The notes under the pieces: generated by a model
Seen by the model: the letters and a program-made list of their open reading frames with translations, nothing else
Database searches by the model: none
What the model was told of the DNA's origin: nothing
Made by a program: the position numbers and the translations under genes
Assembly (NCBI RefSeq): GCF_003285015.1
Contig: NZ_QMFB01000004.1
Span: forward strand, 186,001 to 250,000
DNA: 64,000 bases
From: Paenibacillus contaminans
Lineage (GTDB): Bacteria; Bacillota; Bacilli; Paenibacillales; NBRC-103111
Reading direction: 5' to 3'
Shown: positions 43,194-51,748 of the stretch, in pieces
Numbering within the stretch: the first letter of the stretch is position 1
Layout of the letters: each line of letters starts with the position of its first letter

Positions 43194-44043
43194 TCTGAAG
43201 ACTCCTTGCTTCCCAAACCAGTCGTACTTTATTTAAAATATCCTGCTCCCTGCAGCTTTCTACTTCAATCCTATGTCCGGATAATTCTTCTACCAGCCTA
43301 AGAAGCTGGACAGGCTCAGGCAGAGGCAGGCCAGCCCTCTCCAGTACTTCCGTGTTCTTCATAAATAATGAGTTCGCCTCCGAATGCACCAAGAGATGCC
43401 CCTTATGAAGCACCATAACTTCGTCCGAATAATCGGCAACATCTTCCATTTGATGAGATATAAACAAAACTGTACGATTGTTCATTTGCTGCCATTCTTT
43501 TAACATCTGCAGCATAACACGCCTGCTCGATGGATCGAGTCCCGCTGTGGGCTCATCCAATATAAGCATCTTAGGATCTGCTAATAACACGGAAGCGATG
43601 GCAACGCGTCTTTTCTGTCCCCCGCTTAAATTAAAGGGAGGTACCTGAAGAATGGCAGTGGATAAACCTACCTGCTCCAATACAGGTTTTAGGGCTTCCT
43701 CGATCCTTTTTTGGGAATAGCCCAGCATTTTCGGTCCAAAGGTCAGCTCCTTATAAACAGTTGTTTCAAATATCTGATGCTCTGGATACTGAAAAACAAA
43801 GCCGATCTCCCGGACAGCCTTCATACGTCCTTTGCTGTCATCAGGCAATGGCTGTTGGTGAAGGGTATATTCTCCTTTATAGGAAGGAATCAGCCCTTTA
43901 ATCACTTTGGCAAAGGTGGATTTGCCTGCCCCGGTCTGCCCAATGACCGAAATCCATTTCCCTTCCTGCAGGGTACAGCTGACGTTCCGGAGAACTTCCC
44001 GCCCTGCTATGCTCACACTTACCTGATTTAACTCGTATGCCAT
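43186..44043 (-). CDS. ecfA2: ECF transporter ATPase EcfA2
   Basis: 285 residues. Walker A GQTGAGKST (about 35-43), Q-loop VFQYPEHQIF, signature LSGGQKRR, Walker B MLILDEPTAGLDP and H-loop His in ISHQMEDV: a full set of ABC ATPase motifs. PEHQ in the Q-loop region is typical of cobalt/ECF-type ATPases. It overlaps ecfA1 by 16 bases. Pairs with EcfA1 to power EcfT and BioY. Confidence 0.93.
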   Translation of the reverse strand: MAYELNQVSVSIAGREVLRNVSCTLQEGKWISVIGQTGAGKSTFAKVIKGLIPSYKGEYTLHQQPLPDDSKGRMKAVREIGFVFQYPEHQIFETTVYKELTFGPKMLGYSQKRIEEALKPVLEQVGLSTAILQVPPFNLSGGQKRRVAIASVLLADPKMLILDEPTAGLDPSSRRVMLQMLKEWQQMNNRTVLFISHQMEDVADYSDEVMVLHKGHLLVHSEANSLFMKNTEVLERAGLPLPEPVQLLRLVEELSGHRIEVESCREQDILNKVRLVWEARSLQND

Positions 44044-44828
44044 TGGGTGCGAATCGTCTCCTTCCAGTCCGCATTCAGCTCGGTGTTTAAACCGAGCAAG
44101 AGGTGCAGCTTGGCGGCAAAGGGTTGATCCAGCTTATTGTCTGCAAGGGTTTTGGTTCGAAACAGCTCCGATGGAGTACCGTCAAATGTAATGCTCCCTC
44201 CATCTAGTAGCAGGACCCGATCCGCCTCCAAAACCTCATTCATATGATGAGTGATATGGATAATGGTCATACCTTGACTATGGAGTTCCTGCATCACCGA
44301 CAGGATCTGCCTTCTCCCCTGCGGATCAAGCATAGAAGTGGCTTCATCAAAGACAAGGATACGGGGGCGCATGGCCAGAATCGCCGCGATAGCTGCACGC
44401 TGCTTCTGACCGCCGGAAAGCTCATGAGGCATCGCTTCTGCATAATCCTCCATTCGAACAGCTCGCAAAGCCTGATCCACACGAGCGCTCATTTCCTCTC
44501 TTGGGAGCCGAAGATTTTCTAACCCAAATATCACTTCATCCAGAACGGATGTTGTAATAAATTGATCGTCCGGACTTTGAAAAACAAGGCCCACTTGCTC
44601 ACGAATTCGGGGAAGATTTTCGGCATTTAGCGTGCTCAGAAGCCCAATACGCACTCGCCCTTCCCTCGGCTGCAGCAATCCATTCATTAACCGGGCCAGA
44701 GTGGATTTCCCGCTCCCATTTCCCCCAACAATCGCTACAAACTCGCCTTCATGAATTTCGAAGCTCACAGAAGCAAGGATGGTCTGTCCTTTGCGATAAT
44801 AATAATGAACCTGGTCAAAAGTAAGCAT
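44028..44828 (-). CDS. ecfA1: ECF transporter ATPase EcfA1
   Basis: 266 residues with Walker A GGNGSGKST (about 35-43), Q-loop VFQSPDDQFITTSVLDEV, signature LSGGQKQR, Walker B ILVFDEATSMLDPQG and ITHHMNEV as H-loop. The SPDDQ Q-loop and DEATSMLDP Walker B are hallmarks of EcfA1. Good GGGAGGAG site; it starts 4 bp after the stop of the SDR gene. Confidence 0.93.
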   Translation of the reverse strand: MLTFDQVHYYYRKGQTILASVSFEIHEGEFVAIVGGNGSGKSTLARLMNGLLQPREGRVRIGLLSTLNAENLPRIREQVGLVFQSPDDQFITTSVLDEVIFGLENLRLPREEMSARVDQALRAVRMEDYAEAMPHELSGGQKQRAAIAAILAMRPRILVFDEATSMLDPQGRRQILSVMQELHSQGMTIIHITHHMNEVLEADRVLLLDGGSITFDGTPSELFRTKTLADNKLDQPFAAKLHLLLGLNTELNADWKETIRTQWHTS

Positions 44829-44831
44829 CTA

Positions 44832-45647
44832 TTACTTCTCCTCCCGATGCTTCCATGCAGTAAAAAAGGCCTCTGCTCCGTTAATGGACAAGACGGGCAG
44901 CGGCTTCTGCCAGAGGGTTACTTGAGAGCCATTTACGCCAAAGACTTCACCTGTAAGATCCGGATCCCGCTGCTCCAGGAGCAAGCCCACAAACCGAGCC
45001 ACATCATCAGATTCCCCTACCTGCCAGAATGCCGGTAACGGCTCATTGCGTCTAGCGTACTTTTCTTTTAAATATTCAATTACCGGGCGAGTCATATCGG
45101 TTAAGGCAGCAGGAGCAACAGCATTGATCCTGATCTGATTGCTTCGCAGCTCGGCTGCGAGCGTCCACACCATCCCGAGCATACCTGCTTTAGCTGCGCT
45201 GTAATTAACCTGACCCACAGAGCCCATTAACCCGGCTGTTGAAGTCATCAGTAGAATGTCACCCCCATGAGAGGTCATAAAGGGGAGAATGCGCTGGATA
45301 CAGTAAAAAGCCCCGCTCAAATGAACATCCAGAACCGACTTCCATTCTTGATCCGTCATCTGCTCGCATTTGCGATCGTGCAAATTACCGGCATTATGGA
45401 TCAAGACATCAATTGCACCATAACGCGCCGCAACCGCCTCCACCATTGCCGTCACAGCTGAAGGGTCCGCAACATTCGCACAATACCCCTCGGCTGCGCC
45501 TCCTGCTTGACGAATTGCCTCCACAACGGAGTCTATCCGCTCTTCATGCAAACCATTAACCGCCACCTGATAGCCGCTGCGCCCGAGCTCCATTGCGATG
45601 CTGCGGCCAATCCCTCTGCTTGCTCCGGTAACCAACGCTGTTCTCAC
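44832..45647 (-). CDS. SDR-family 3-oxoacyl reductase (FabG-like)
   Basis: 271 residues. Classical short-chain dehydrogenase: TGASRGIG cofactor loop at 8-15, NAG at ~90 (HNAGNLHD), catalytic Ser in LLMTSTAGLMG, YxxxK as YSAAK, and NAVAPAALTDM after it. The ~25-residue C-terminal extension (LWQKPLPVLSINGAEAFF) is unusual for FabG. In this operon it would reduce the 3-oxoacyl thioester made by the thiolase to a 3-hydroxyacyl thioester. Its stop overlaps by four bases with the start of the upstream MaoC gene series. Confidence 0.85.
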   Translation of the reverse strand: MRTALVTGASRGIGRSIAMELGRSGYQVAVNGLHEERIDSVVEAIRQAGGAAEGYCANVADPSAVTAMVEAVAARYGAIDVLIHNAGNLHDRKCEQMTDQEWKSVLDVHLSGAFYCIQRILPFMTSHGGDILLMTSTAGLMGSVGQVNYSAAKAGMLGMVWTLAAELRSNQIRINAVAPAALTDMTRPVIEYLKEKYARRNEPLPAFWQVGESDDVARFVGLLLEQRDPDLTGEVFGVNGSQVTLWQKPLPVLSINGAEAFFTAWKHREEK

Positions 45648-46000
45648 GGTGAGAAGACCCCCTCCTTCACTGAAAAAACACCTTCGGCAATGACTTCCCC
45701 ATCCTCATCTTCTTCCGTAACCGTTACCTGAATTTCACCATTTCGAACTTTATAGGCAAAGCATGCCACTGCTCCCTGAATGAGCGGCCTGTTGAACTTC
45801 ATGCTATAGGACTGAATCCAGTATGTCCGATGCTCTGTCAAATAAATAGATTGTGCCAACCCCATAAGATACATCCCATGGGCAATAGGAGCTTGATACC
45901 CGGCTTGTCTTGCAGCTTCGTCCTGAAGGTGAATAGACGCATGATCCCCGGTAAGATCGGCATATTCCCGAATGGCCGCTGCAGTAATTTGTTTTCTCAT
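45644..46000 (-). CDS. MaoC-like hotdog dehydratase, catalytic half
   Basis: 118 residues, a single hotdog domain with the hydratase-2 motif YADLTGDHASIHLQDEAARQ...IAHGM. The catalytic Asp (GD) and His (IH) are present. MaoC/R-hydratase proteins interconvert 3-hydroxyacyl and enoyl thioesters. It is short and is encoded with a second, motif-poor hotdog protein overlapping by four bases, as in the HadAB-type heterodimeric dehydratases. It probably works as that dimer. Confidence 0.85.
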   Translation of the reverse strand: MRKQITAAAIREYADLTGDHASIHLQDEAARQAGYQAPIAHGMYLMGLAQSIYLTEHRTYWIQSYSMKFNRPLIQGAVACFAYKVRNGEIQVTVTEEDEDGEVIAEGVFSVKEGVFSP

Positions 46001-46377
46001 GATTTGTCACCCACCGAGATTAACACGGTTTCCACTGTCACGATGTGTTTGCCAGCGCATGAACAGGTCAGGGAATGCGTATATAAAGTCAAAGCGCCTT
46101 GACGTCCAGCCTTTGTCTCCACCTTCGTTAAGGATAGATCGCAATCCAGATCCATGCCTGCTGTCAGCGGAGCACCATAATGAAATTGCTGTTTCCCGTG
46201 AATCAGCGGCTCTGGCATGTCCAGCCAAGGCGCGTCGGCTATTTTCCAGAATGTTATCGGCATCGTTGAAGGTGCAATCAATGCGCCGCCTATTCGCTGC
46301 AAGGGAGCTTCTATACGGGTTGCATATTGGATGATAGAATCCTCAGAAAGATGAACCTGGAATCGAATGCTGTTCAT
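45997..46377 (-). CDS. MaoC-like hotdog protein, non-catalytic half (FAS1-dehydratase-like)
   Basis: 126 residues, hotdog-type alternation (RFQVHLSEDSIIQYATRIEA..APSTMPITFWKIADAPWLDM..IHGKQQFHYGAPLTAGMDLD). No D..H catalytic pair is visible. It looks like the N-terminal half of the double-hotdog FAS1/MaoC dehydratases, which shapes the substrate tunnel. Start and stop overlaps (ATGA) with both neighbours argue for obligate co-expression with the catalytic half at 45644. Confidence 0.75.
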   Translation of the reverse strand: MNSIRFQVHLSEDSIIQYATRIEAPLQRIGGALIAPSTMPITFWKIADAPWLDMPEPLIHGKQQFHYGAPLTAGMDLDCDLSLTKVETKAGRQGALTLYTHSLTCSCAGKHIVTVETVLISVGDKS

Positions 46378-47525
46378 CCAACCGCCTCCACTAAAACGGC
46401 GAGCCCCATCCCTCCGCCAATCCCCAATGTTGCTATCCCCCGCCTAAAGGGGTTCTGCAGCATCTCAGCGAATAAACGGGTCATCAGTATGGCGCCCGAT
46501 GCTCCATAAGGATGTCCTAACGCCAACGCACCGCCTCCAAGATTAACCTTGTCCTGCGGAATTTGCAGCTCCCCCAGCGACGCTAGAACCTGGGAAGCAA
46601 AAGCTTCATTAAATTCCACAATGTCCAGATCGGTTGTCCTGAGTTTCTGGCGGCATAGCAGTTTGTGTACTGCTGGAACAGGTCCGATCCCCAAATAATT
46701 GGGATCTACTCCTGTGACCTGCGCATCTACGAAGCGTAATACAGGCTGAAGGTTTAGCTGCTCGCACTTCTCACGCGACATGAGCAGCACAAGAGCAGCC
46801 CCGTCATTAATAGGACAGGCATTGCCAGCAGTTACGGTGCCGTGGTCCATAAAAACAGGCTTTAATCTTTGCAATTTTTCTATGCTGGTATCCGGCCTTG
46901 GACATTCATCCTCCATAACCCAATTGCCGTTCACTTGAAGAGGCACGATCTCCTGCCGATACCTGCCTGTTTGTTGTGCGTGAACGGCCTTCTGATGGCT
47001 TTTCAAGGCGTAGAGGTCTTGCTCTTCTCTGGAAATTCCGTATTTCCGGGCAACATTTTCCGCTGCCAGGCCCATATCAGGATCGCCATAAGCGCTGGGT
47101 GTAAAGGGAGCGCGTGTATACAATCGAGGTGTACCCGTAAGTACCTCGGGCTTAAACATTTTCCAAGGTGCCCGGCTTGTGCTCTCAACCCCGCCTGCTA
47201 GATACACCTCCCCAGCTCCACTCTGGATGAAACGGGCAGCTAAATGAATAGCTTCAAGTCCCGATCCGCACTGGCGGTCAATCGTCAGACCCGGCACTGT
47301 AACGGGAAGCCCGGCTTCCAGAGCAGCAACCCGTGCAATATTTCCCCCGGGTCCTACAACATTGCCGATGATCACATCATCAATCCATTCCTTGGGCACA
47401 TGCGTCTCCGAAACGATATGGCGAATTAATGGCGCAAGCAGCAGCTCAGGCTCAAGTGTGCTGAATCGACCGCCAATTTTGCCGATGGGCATACGTTTTG
47501 CCATGACCATTACAGCCTCGATCAT
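46374..47525 (-). CDS. Thiolase (YhfS-like), with altered C-terminal active-site motif
   Basis: 383 residues. Nucleophilic Cys86 in TIDRQCGSGLEAIHLA, NEAFA (EFNEAFASQVLASL) and the GHP motif (LALGHPYGASG, His338) are present. The final thiolase motif, normally C-x-G-G-G, reads LGIGGGMG, with Gly368 where the general-base cysteine is expected. The enzyme could condense acetyl-CoA with an acyl-CoA, or cleave it, but with changed chemistry. In B. subtilis the related yhfS gene stands with yhfT (ligase) and yhfU (BioY) under BirA; this operon keeps that set. Confidence 0.85.
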   Translation of the reverse strand: MIEAVMVMAKRMPIGKIGGRFSTLEPELLLAPLIRHIVSETHVPKEWIDDVIIGNVVGPGGNIARVAALEAGLPVTVPGLTIDRQCGSGLEAIHLAARFIQSGAGEVYLAGGVESTSRAPWKMFKPEVLTGTPRLYTRAPFTPSAYGDPDMGLAAENVARKYGISREEQDLYALKSHQKAVHAQQTGRYRQEIVPLQVNGNWVMEDECPRPDTSIEKLQRLKPVFMDHGTVTAGNACPINDGAALVLLMSREKCEQLNLQPVLRFVDAQVTGVDPNYLGIGPVPAVHKLLCRQKLRTTDLDIVEFNEAFASQVLASLGELQIPQDKVNLGGGALALGHPYGASGAILMTRLFAEMLQNPFRRGIATLGIGGGMGLAVLVEAVG

Positions 47526-49009
47526 TTCACCACTTCTTTCACGTATTCTTTCATCTGCTGACGCGCAACCTTCCCGCTGCTCGTATAGGTGAACCGATCC
47601 ACGGTGATGAGCTGCTTGGGGGCTTTGTAGCTTGCCAAATAGTTGCGGCAGTATTCCTTCACTTCATTCAGGCTCAAACGTTGGTCTCCACGCCACTGAA
47701 CAACCGCGGTTACCTTCTCCCCCCAGCGCTCGTCCGGCATTCCCAGTACAATAACCTCCTGAATAGCGGGAAGCTGCTGCAATACCGTTTCCACTTCTTC
47801 AGGAAAAACATTCAGGCCGCCAGTGATCATCATATTTTGGGAACGCCCGGCCAAAAATAAATACCCCTCAAGATCGACTGTCATGTAATCCCCAGTCTTA
47901 AGCCACCCATCCCGAAATACCGCTGACGTCTCCTCGCTTAACTGATAATACCCCAAGAACATCATACTGCTTCGAACATAAAGCTGCCCCACCTCTCCAG
48001 CGGGAACCTCGTGACAATGCTCATCGCGAATCGATATTTCAACACAAGAGAAAGGACGGCCCACCGAACCGGGTTTCTTCGCCTCATAAACGTCCATATA
48101 ACTGATATAACTCGCTTCAGAAGAACCATAGTATTCATACAGCTTGGACTGTCCAAACACTTCACGGCACCTTTGCTTCGACTGCTCCGACCATTTTCCG
48201 CCTGAGCTGATCAGGGCTTGAATAGACGCTCTTCCTGGATTAGCCTGCTGCAGCAGCGATTCAATCATTGTGGGTACAACAAACAAAATCATATCCGGAA
48301 CAGCCGTACATAGCTCCAGCACCTTATCCGCATGGAACTGCTCGACGAGATGAAAGGTGGCGCCAAAGTACAGACTTTGCATCAAGGCAAATAACGACAA
48401 AGAGTGAACAAGGGGTCCAGGAGCCATACAGTGCTTCATATCGAGCTGGAATGCTTCCCTCGTGGCATCAAAGCTTGTTTTCCAGGAAAGCGGTGTGCGC
48501 ATAAATCCCTTCGGAACTCCTGTAGTTCCTGAAGTAAATCCGATAAACAACAATTCATTGCTGGCGCCAAGTTCTGCTTCCGGCGCGAATGAGGCTATCC
48601 ATTGTTCATAAGCACCCGGGTTCTTTTGAGATAGTGTAACGATTTCAACTTGCCCAGCTTGCCCGCTTGGCAAATGAATATTTCGAACATAAGAATCCTC
48701 TGCAAAAATAATCTCCGGTTCACATTGCCGTAACACGGCGTTTACTTCAATAGAACTCCACTTGGGGTCCAAAGGCACAGGCACATACCCAGCGTAGACA
48801 GCCCCTAGAAAAATCTCCACAAACTCCACTCGATTTCCAGTTAAGATCGCTACTTTCCCTTGGCTACGGCCGCATTGCTTTAGACCGTTAGCAATTCTCT
48901 GGACACGCTCTGCCAATGCCGAATAAGTAAGACTGCCCCGGCTGTGGTTGATGGCGACCCGATCCGGTATTCGTGATGAATGACTTTGTAGAAAGGTTAG
49001 CAGATTCAT
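47522..49009 (-). CDS. Acyl-CoA ligase, AMP-binding family (YhfT-like)
   Basis: 495 residues with the adenylate-forming signatures: P-loop FTSGTTGVPKGFMRTP (about 173), A5 motif LYEYYGSSEASY, A7/A8 GWLKTGDYMTVDLEGYLFLAGR, and A10 lysine in FTYTSSGKVARQQ. It activates a carboxylic acid to its CoA thioester. Position between bioY and thiolase matches B. subtilis yhfT. An attractive substrate is a C5-C7 dicarboxylate or a fatty acid feeding biotin synthesis; this is inference. Overlaps the thiolase gene by four bases. Confidence 0.9.
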   Translation of the reverse strand: MNLLTFLQSHSSRIPDRVAINHSRGSLTYSALAERVQRIANGLKQCGRSQGKVAILTGNRVEFVEIFLGAVYAGYVPVPLDPKWSSIEVNAVLRQCEPEIIFAEDSYVRNIHLPSGQAGQVEIVTLSQKNPGAYEQWIASFAPEAELGASNELLFIGFTSGTTGVPKGFMRTPLSWKTSFDATREAFQLDMKHCMAPGPLVHSLSLFALMQSLYFGATFHLVEQFHADKVLELCTAVPDMILFVVPTMIESLLQQANPGRASIQALISSGGKWSEQSKQRCREVFGQSKLYEYYGSSEASYISYMDVYEAKKPGSVGRPFSCVEISIRDEHCHEVPAGEVGQLYVRSSMMFLGYYQLSEETSAVFRDGWLKTGDYMTVDLEGYLFLAGRSQNMMITGGLNVFPEEVETVLQQLPAIQEVIVLGMPDERWGEKVTAVVQWRGDQRLSLNEVKEYCRNYLASYKAPKQLITVDRFTYTSSGKVARQQMKEYVKEVVK

Positions 49010-49045
49010 TTGGATTCCACCTAAGTATAAAATTTTTCTTGTGAA

Positions 49046-49606
49046 CTATTGCGCCTTCTCCTCTATAGGACTGATAGTTTTCAGCTGGAATGCCACCGCC
49101 GCTGCTATAATCGCTTTCATAATATCGCCCGGTAGATAAACAGCCGAGCTGATTAGTGCTGCCCAGATGGATGTATGCGTAACAAGTGCCATAACCGGAG
49201 CTCCAATCAGGCTGACTAGGAGCACGCCAAACAGGATATTAATTGTAACCAGCTTCCAAAGCCTGAGCTTGGGCCAGATCTTTTCTACTGTGTATCCAAT
49301 CAGAAATGCGGCGATCGGCCAGCTAAATATGTACCCTGAAGACGGTCCAATAAGTACAGCCATGCCCCCGCGCCCCCCTGACAATATCGGCAAACCCAGC
49401 GCAACCAGGATGATAAACAAGATTAAGCTCACAGCGGCGGTCCTCTTTCCTAAAAAACAGCCTGCAAGCATAACGCCAAGAGTCTGTGCAGTCACAGGGA
49501 CAGGAATAAAACCTAACGGAATCGGTGGAATCATTCCTAGTACAGCCATGAATGCAGCAAACAATGCAGCGAATACGATTTCCTTTGTCTTCAATTGTGT
49601 TCTCAC
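49046..49606 (-). CDS. bioY: Biotin transporter substrate-binding subunit BioY
   Basis: 186 residues, six transmembrane helices. BioY landmarks are all visible: PVPVTAQTLGVMLAGCFLG, GGRGGMAVLIGPSSGYIFSW and YLPGDIMKAIIAA. Translation begins at GTG 49606 behind GGAGG. First gene of the operon, directly downstream of a BirA operator. S-component of the ECF importer whose other parts lie six to eight genes downstream. Confidence 0.95.
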   Translation of the reverse strand: MRTQLKTKEIVFAALFAAFMAVLGMIPPIPLGFIPVPVTAQTLGVMLAGCFLGKRTAAVSLILFIILVALGLPILSGGRGGMAVLIGPSSGYIFSWPIAAFLIGYTVEKIWPKLRLWKLVTINILFGVLLVSLIGAPVMALVTHTSIWAALISSAVYLPGDIMKAIIAAAVAFQLKTISPIEEKAQ

Positions 49607-49706
49607 TTGGCTACCTCCGATTTGTACCTGTAAGGGATGTATTCGAATGATGTAAAATGCTCCCTATCATTGATCTACTTGAGTCGGATCAAATAGATGC
49701 AGATGC

Positions 49707-49765
49707 ATTATAGTCTTATCCATTCTCAATTGTCAACCAAAATAATCAGTACAGGTTAACAATTG
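49707..49765 (-). promoter_or_regulatory. BirA operator and sigma-A promoter of the bioY operon
   Basis: CAATTGTCAACC (49727-49738), a 15-bp gap and GGTTAACAATTG (49754-49765) form a palindrome with one mismatch. It matches the Bacillus BirA site TTGTTAACC-N15-GGTTAACAA. On the minus strand TTGACA (49731-49736), 18 bp and TATAAT (49707-49712) make the promoter; its -35 box lies inside the downstream half-site. Biotinyl-AMP-loaded BirA would therefore block polymerase when biotin is plentiful. Confidence 0.9.
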
Positions 49766-49815
49766 AATAAACTTTTCATTGGCCATTTATTCGTGAGGAG
49801 AACCGCATTGTCCTT

Positions 49816-49935
49816 AGCAAAAGCCCCCTTTCCTTGGCAGCTGTTCGAGCATGTGAATCATCCCGTTTAACCCGCGGTATTCCTCTCTGAAGCCGTAAAG
49901 ATTGTAGTGGGCAATATATCCGCAATATTGGTGCA
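49816..49935 (-). pseudogene. Possible gene tail
   Basis: Forty open codons after a stop and without a start, reading HQYCGYIAHYNLYGFREEYR and then GLNGMIHMLEQLPRKGGFC. It lies downstream of the terminator of the 50081 gene. Protein-like but unassigned; probably a relic. Confidence 0.3.
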
Positions 49936-50001
49936 GAAACTACACGGAAATAAAAAATCCCCGCTTGAATAAGCGTGGATTCATTGAATACCAATATTGC
50001 G
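49921..50001 (-). terminator. Terminator of the 50081 gene inside a larger inverted repeat
   Basis: On the minus strand ATCCACGCTT-attc-AAGCGGGGAT followed by T6 (about 49950-49980) is a good terminator. It is nested in a perfect 12-bp inverted repeat, CGCAATATTGGT (49921-49932) and ACCAATATTGCG (49990-50001). Confidence 0.65.
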
Positions 50002-50080
50002 AAGTCTCCGTTCTGTTCGTTTCAAAGCGTCTTGAGCGATTTGATGCACCCGATCGTTCGGGACGTTGCGGATACCCAGT

Positions 50081-51748
50081 TTATAAACGCTCCAGCAGCC
50101 TCAATAAAAGCCCCTTGCGCGGCTCCTGCGCCTTGCGGGCTAATGCAGCCAGCTTCTCCTTCTTGCCCCAGATCGGGTACAGCACCCGCTCAACCTCGTA
50201 ATCCGGCAAGGGTTCTACATGCTGCAGCAGCATCGACAGCTTGTCTTCGCTTTCCAGCTCCTGTTGGAGCTTCTTAAGCTTTAGCGAATCGTGGGAACGA
50301 CGCAGGCAGGCGACCACGGCGGGAAGCGAACGCTCCGTTACGCCGTTGGTTTCGGCAAAAACGGCTGTGAACTTATCATGCGCCAACTGATGCTCGTCAT
50401 CCACTAGGGCCATGTAAGCTTCCACGAGCGGAAAGAACCGCTCATCCGTAAGACCCAGCCCGAATACGGCATAACTGCCCGGCATGACGCTGCTTTCGCC
50501 TTCCGTGTCGCCGTACCATTCATACTCCTCCATGGCTTCGCGAGCGTATTCCTCCAATAACGGATGCAGCTCGGAGTACGCCAGCGCATTCGCGAAGAAA
50601 CGGTGCGTGTCCGATTTGGCAAGCCCCTTGACAGGCAGCGCTTCTCTTCTGCTTGATTTCAGCTTGATTTTGTAGCTTTTAGGGAAGTCCTTTCGGAGCA
50701 GGGAGAGAATAAACGTAATCGCCCGTTCATAGGCCTCCGCTTCTTCCTTGCGGATAACGATCGCAATGAGAGCAAAAACATCGTTCGCTTGGCATTCTAC
50801 GAGCTCATGCCGCATTTGGACATCCTCTTGCGGGAAGCTCCCGCTGCCCTCCTTCAGCATGCGCCCGGCTTTGCCGCTGCCAAGCTGCGCGGCCAGTTCC
50901 AGAAACGTTTGGCCTTTGCTTTTGCTGTAGCTCGGCTCGTAACGAAGAATCATCACGGCGCCGTACAACAACAGATCGATAGGCTGATTCGGCTCTTCTT
51001 TGTTCTCCAGAGCGGCACCCGGTTTGATCGCATACTCGTTGCCCCTGTATTCCGACCGAACGACATCGTAGTAACGCGGCAGGAAAACCTCCTCCGACCA
51101 GCCGGTCAAGGCTTGTATGATGTCGCGCCGATGCTCGGCCAGCGCTTGCGTCCGTCCTTTATTCAGCTCCTGAATCCGGTCGAATAAAGCAATCGTCCTA
51201 GCGGTATCCGGTTCAGGAAATAAATGCGGGTCCAGCAGATGACGCGTCAAAAAGAAGGTTTCCAACGGCTTTGTCGGGTAAGCGCCTTTTTCCAGTTTGT
51301 TCTCGATATAGGATTGAATCCGCTCCAGAAGCTGTCGTTTCTTCTCTTCGCAGACGATTTCCAGCACCGTTACTTTCACAGGCCCGTCTGCCGCGGCGAA
51401 GGTTCCCTCCATAGTAAACCGGTAATCGATCAACAGCGACGTCTTCAGCTTGTCCAGCTTCTCCTTCACCATTTCGGCAAGCAGAGGCCGAACCGCATGC
51501 AAAATCTCTTCTCGCGTAAAAGGAGAAGCCTTCATCGTCTTGCCGTCCGCATCATGCCATCCAAAGTGCAAACCGTCAACGATGGTCCTGCCCGGCCGAT
51601 AATCCAGCTCAACGCCGTTAAATAGGCCCGCTTGTAGCGTGGTACGCTTGACCGCTGCCTCTGCATCCTTGCGGTTTTCCTGCTCGTCAAACCATTCCCG
51701 GATCGCCGTTTTCATTTCCTCCAGCGCTTCTTCCTGCATGGTGTTCAT
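50081..51748 (-). CDS. Large cytoplasmic protein of unknown function (DUF6138-like?)
   Basis: About 555 residues from ATG 51748 (GGCGGGAG site); an earlier ATG at 51793 lacks one. Helix-rich, acidic and soluble, with no signal or membrane segment. Recognisable pieces include NGVELDYRPGRTIVDGLHFG near the N-terminus and a central VECQANDVFALIAIVIRKEE. It resembles proteins I remember as DUF6138, but that is not secure. No catalytic motif seen. Monocistronic with its own terminator. Confidence 0.8.
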   Translation of the reverse strand: MNTMQEEALEEMKTAIREWFDEQENRKDAEAAVKRTTLQAGLFNGVELDYRPGRTIVDGLHFGWHDADGKTMKASPFTREEILHAVRPLLAEMVKEKLDKLKTSLLIDYRFTMEGTFAAADGPVKVTVLEIVCEEKKRQLLERIQSYIENKLEKGAYPTKPLETFFLTRHLLDPHLFPEPDTARTIALFDRIQELNKGRTQALAEHRRDIIQALTGWSEEVFLPRYYDVVRSEYRGNEYAIKPGAALENKEEPNQPIDLLLYGAVMILRYEPSYSKSKGQTFLELAAQLGSGKAGRMLKEGSGSFPQEDVQMRHELVECQANDVFALIAIVIRKEEAEAYERAITFILSLLRKDFPKSYKIKLKSSRREALPVKGLAKSDTHRFFANALAYSELHPLLEEYAREAMEEYEWYGDTEGESSVMPGSYAVFGLGLTDERFFPLVEAYMALVDDEHQLAHDKFTAVFAETNGVTERSLPAVVACLRRSHDSLKLKKLQQELESEDKLSMLLQHVEPLPDYEVERVLYPIWGKKEKLAALARKAQEPRKGLLLRLLERL

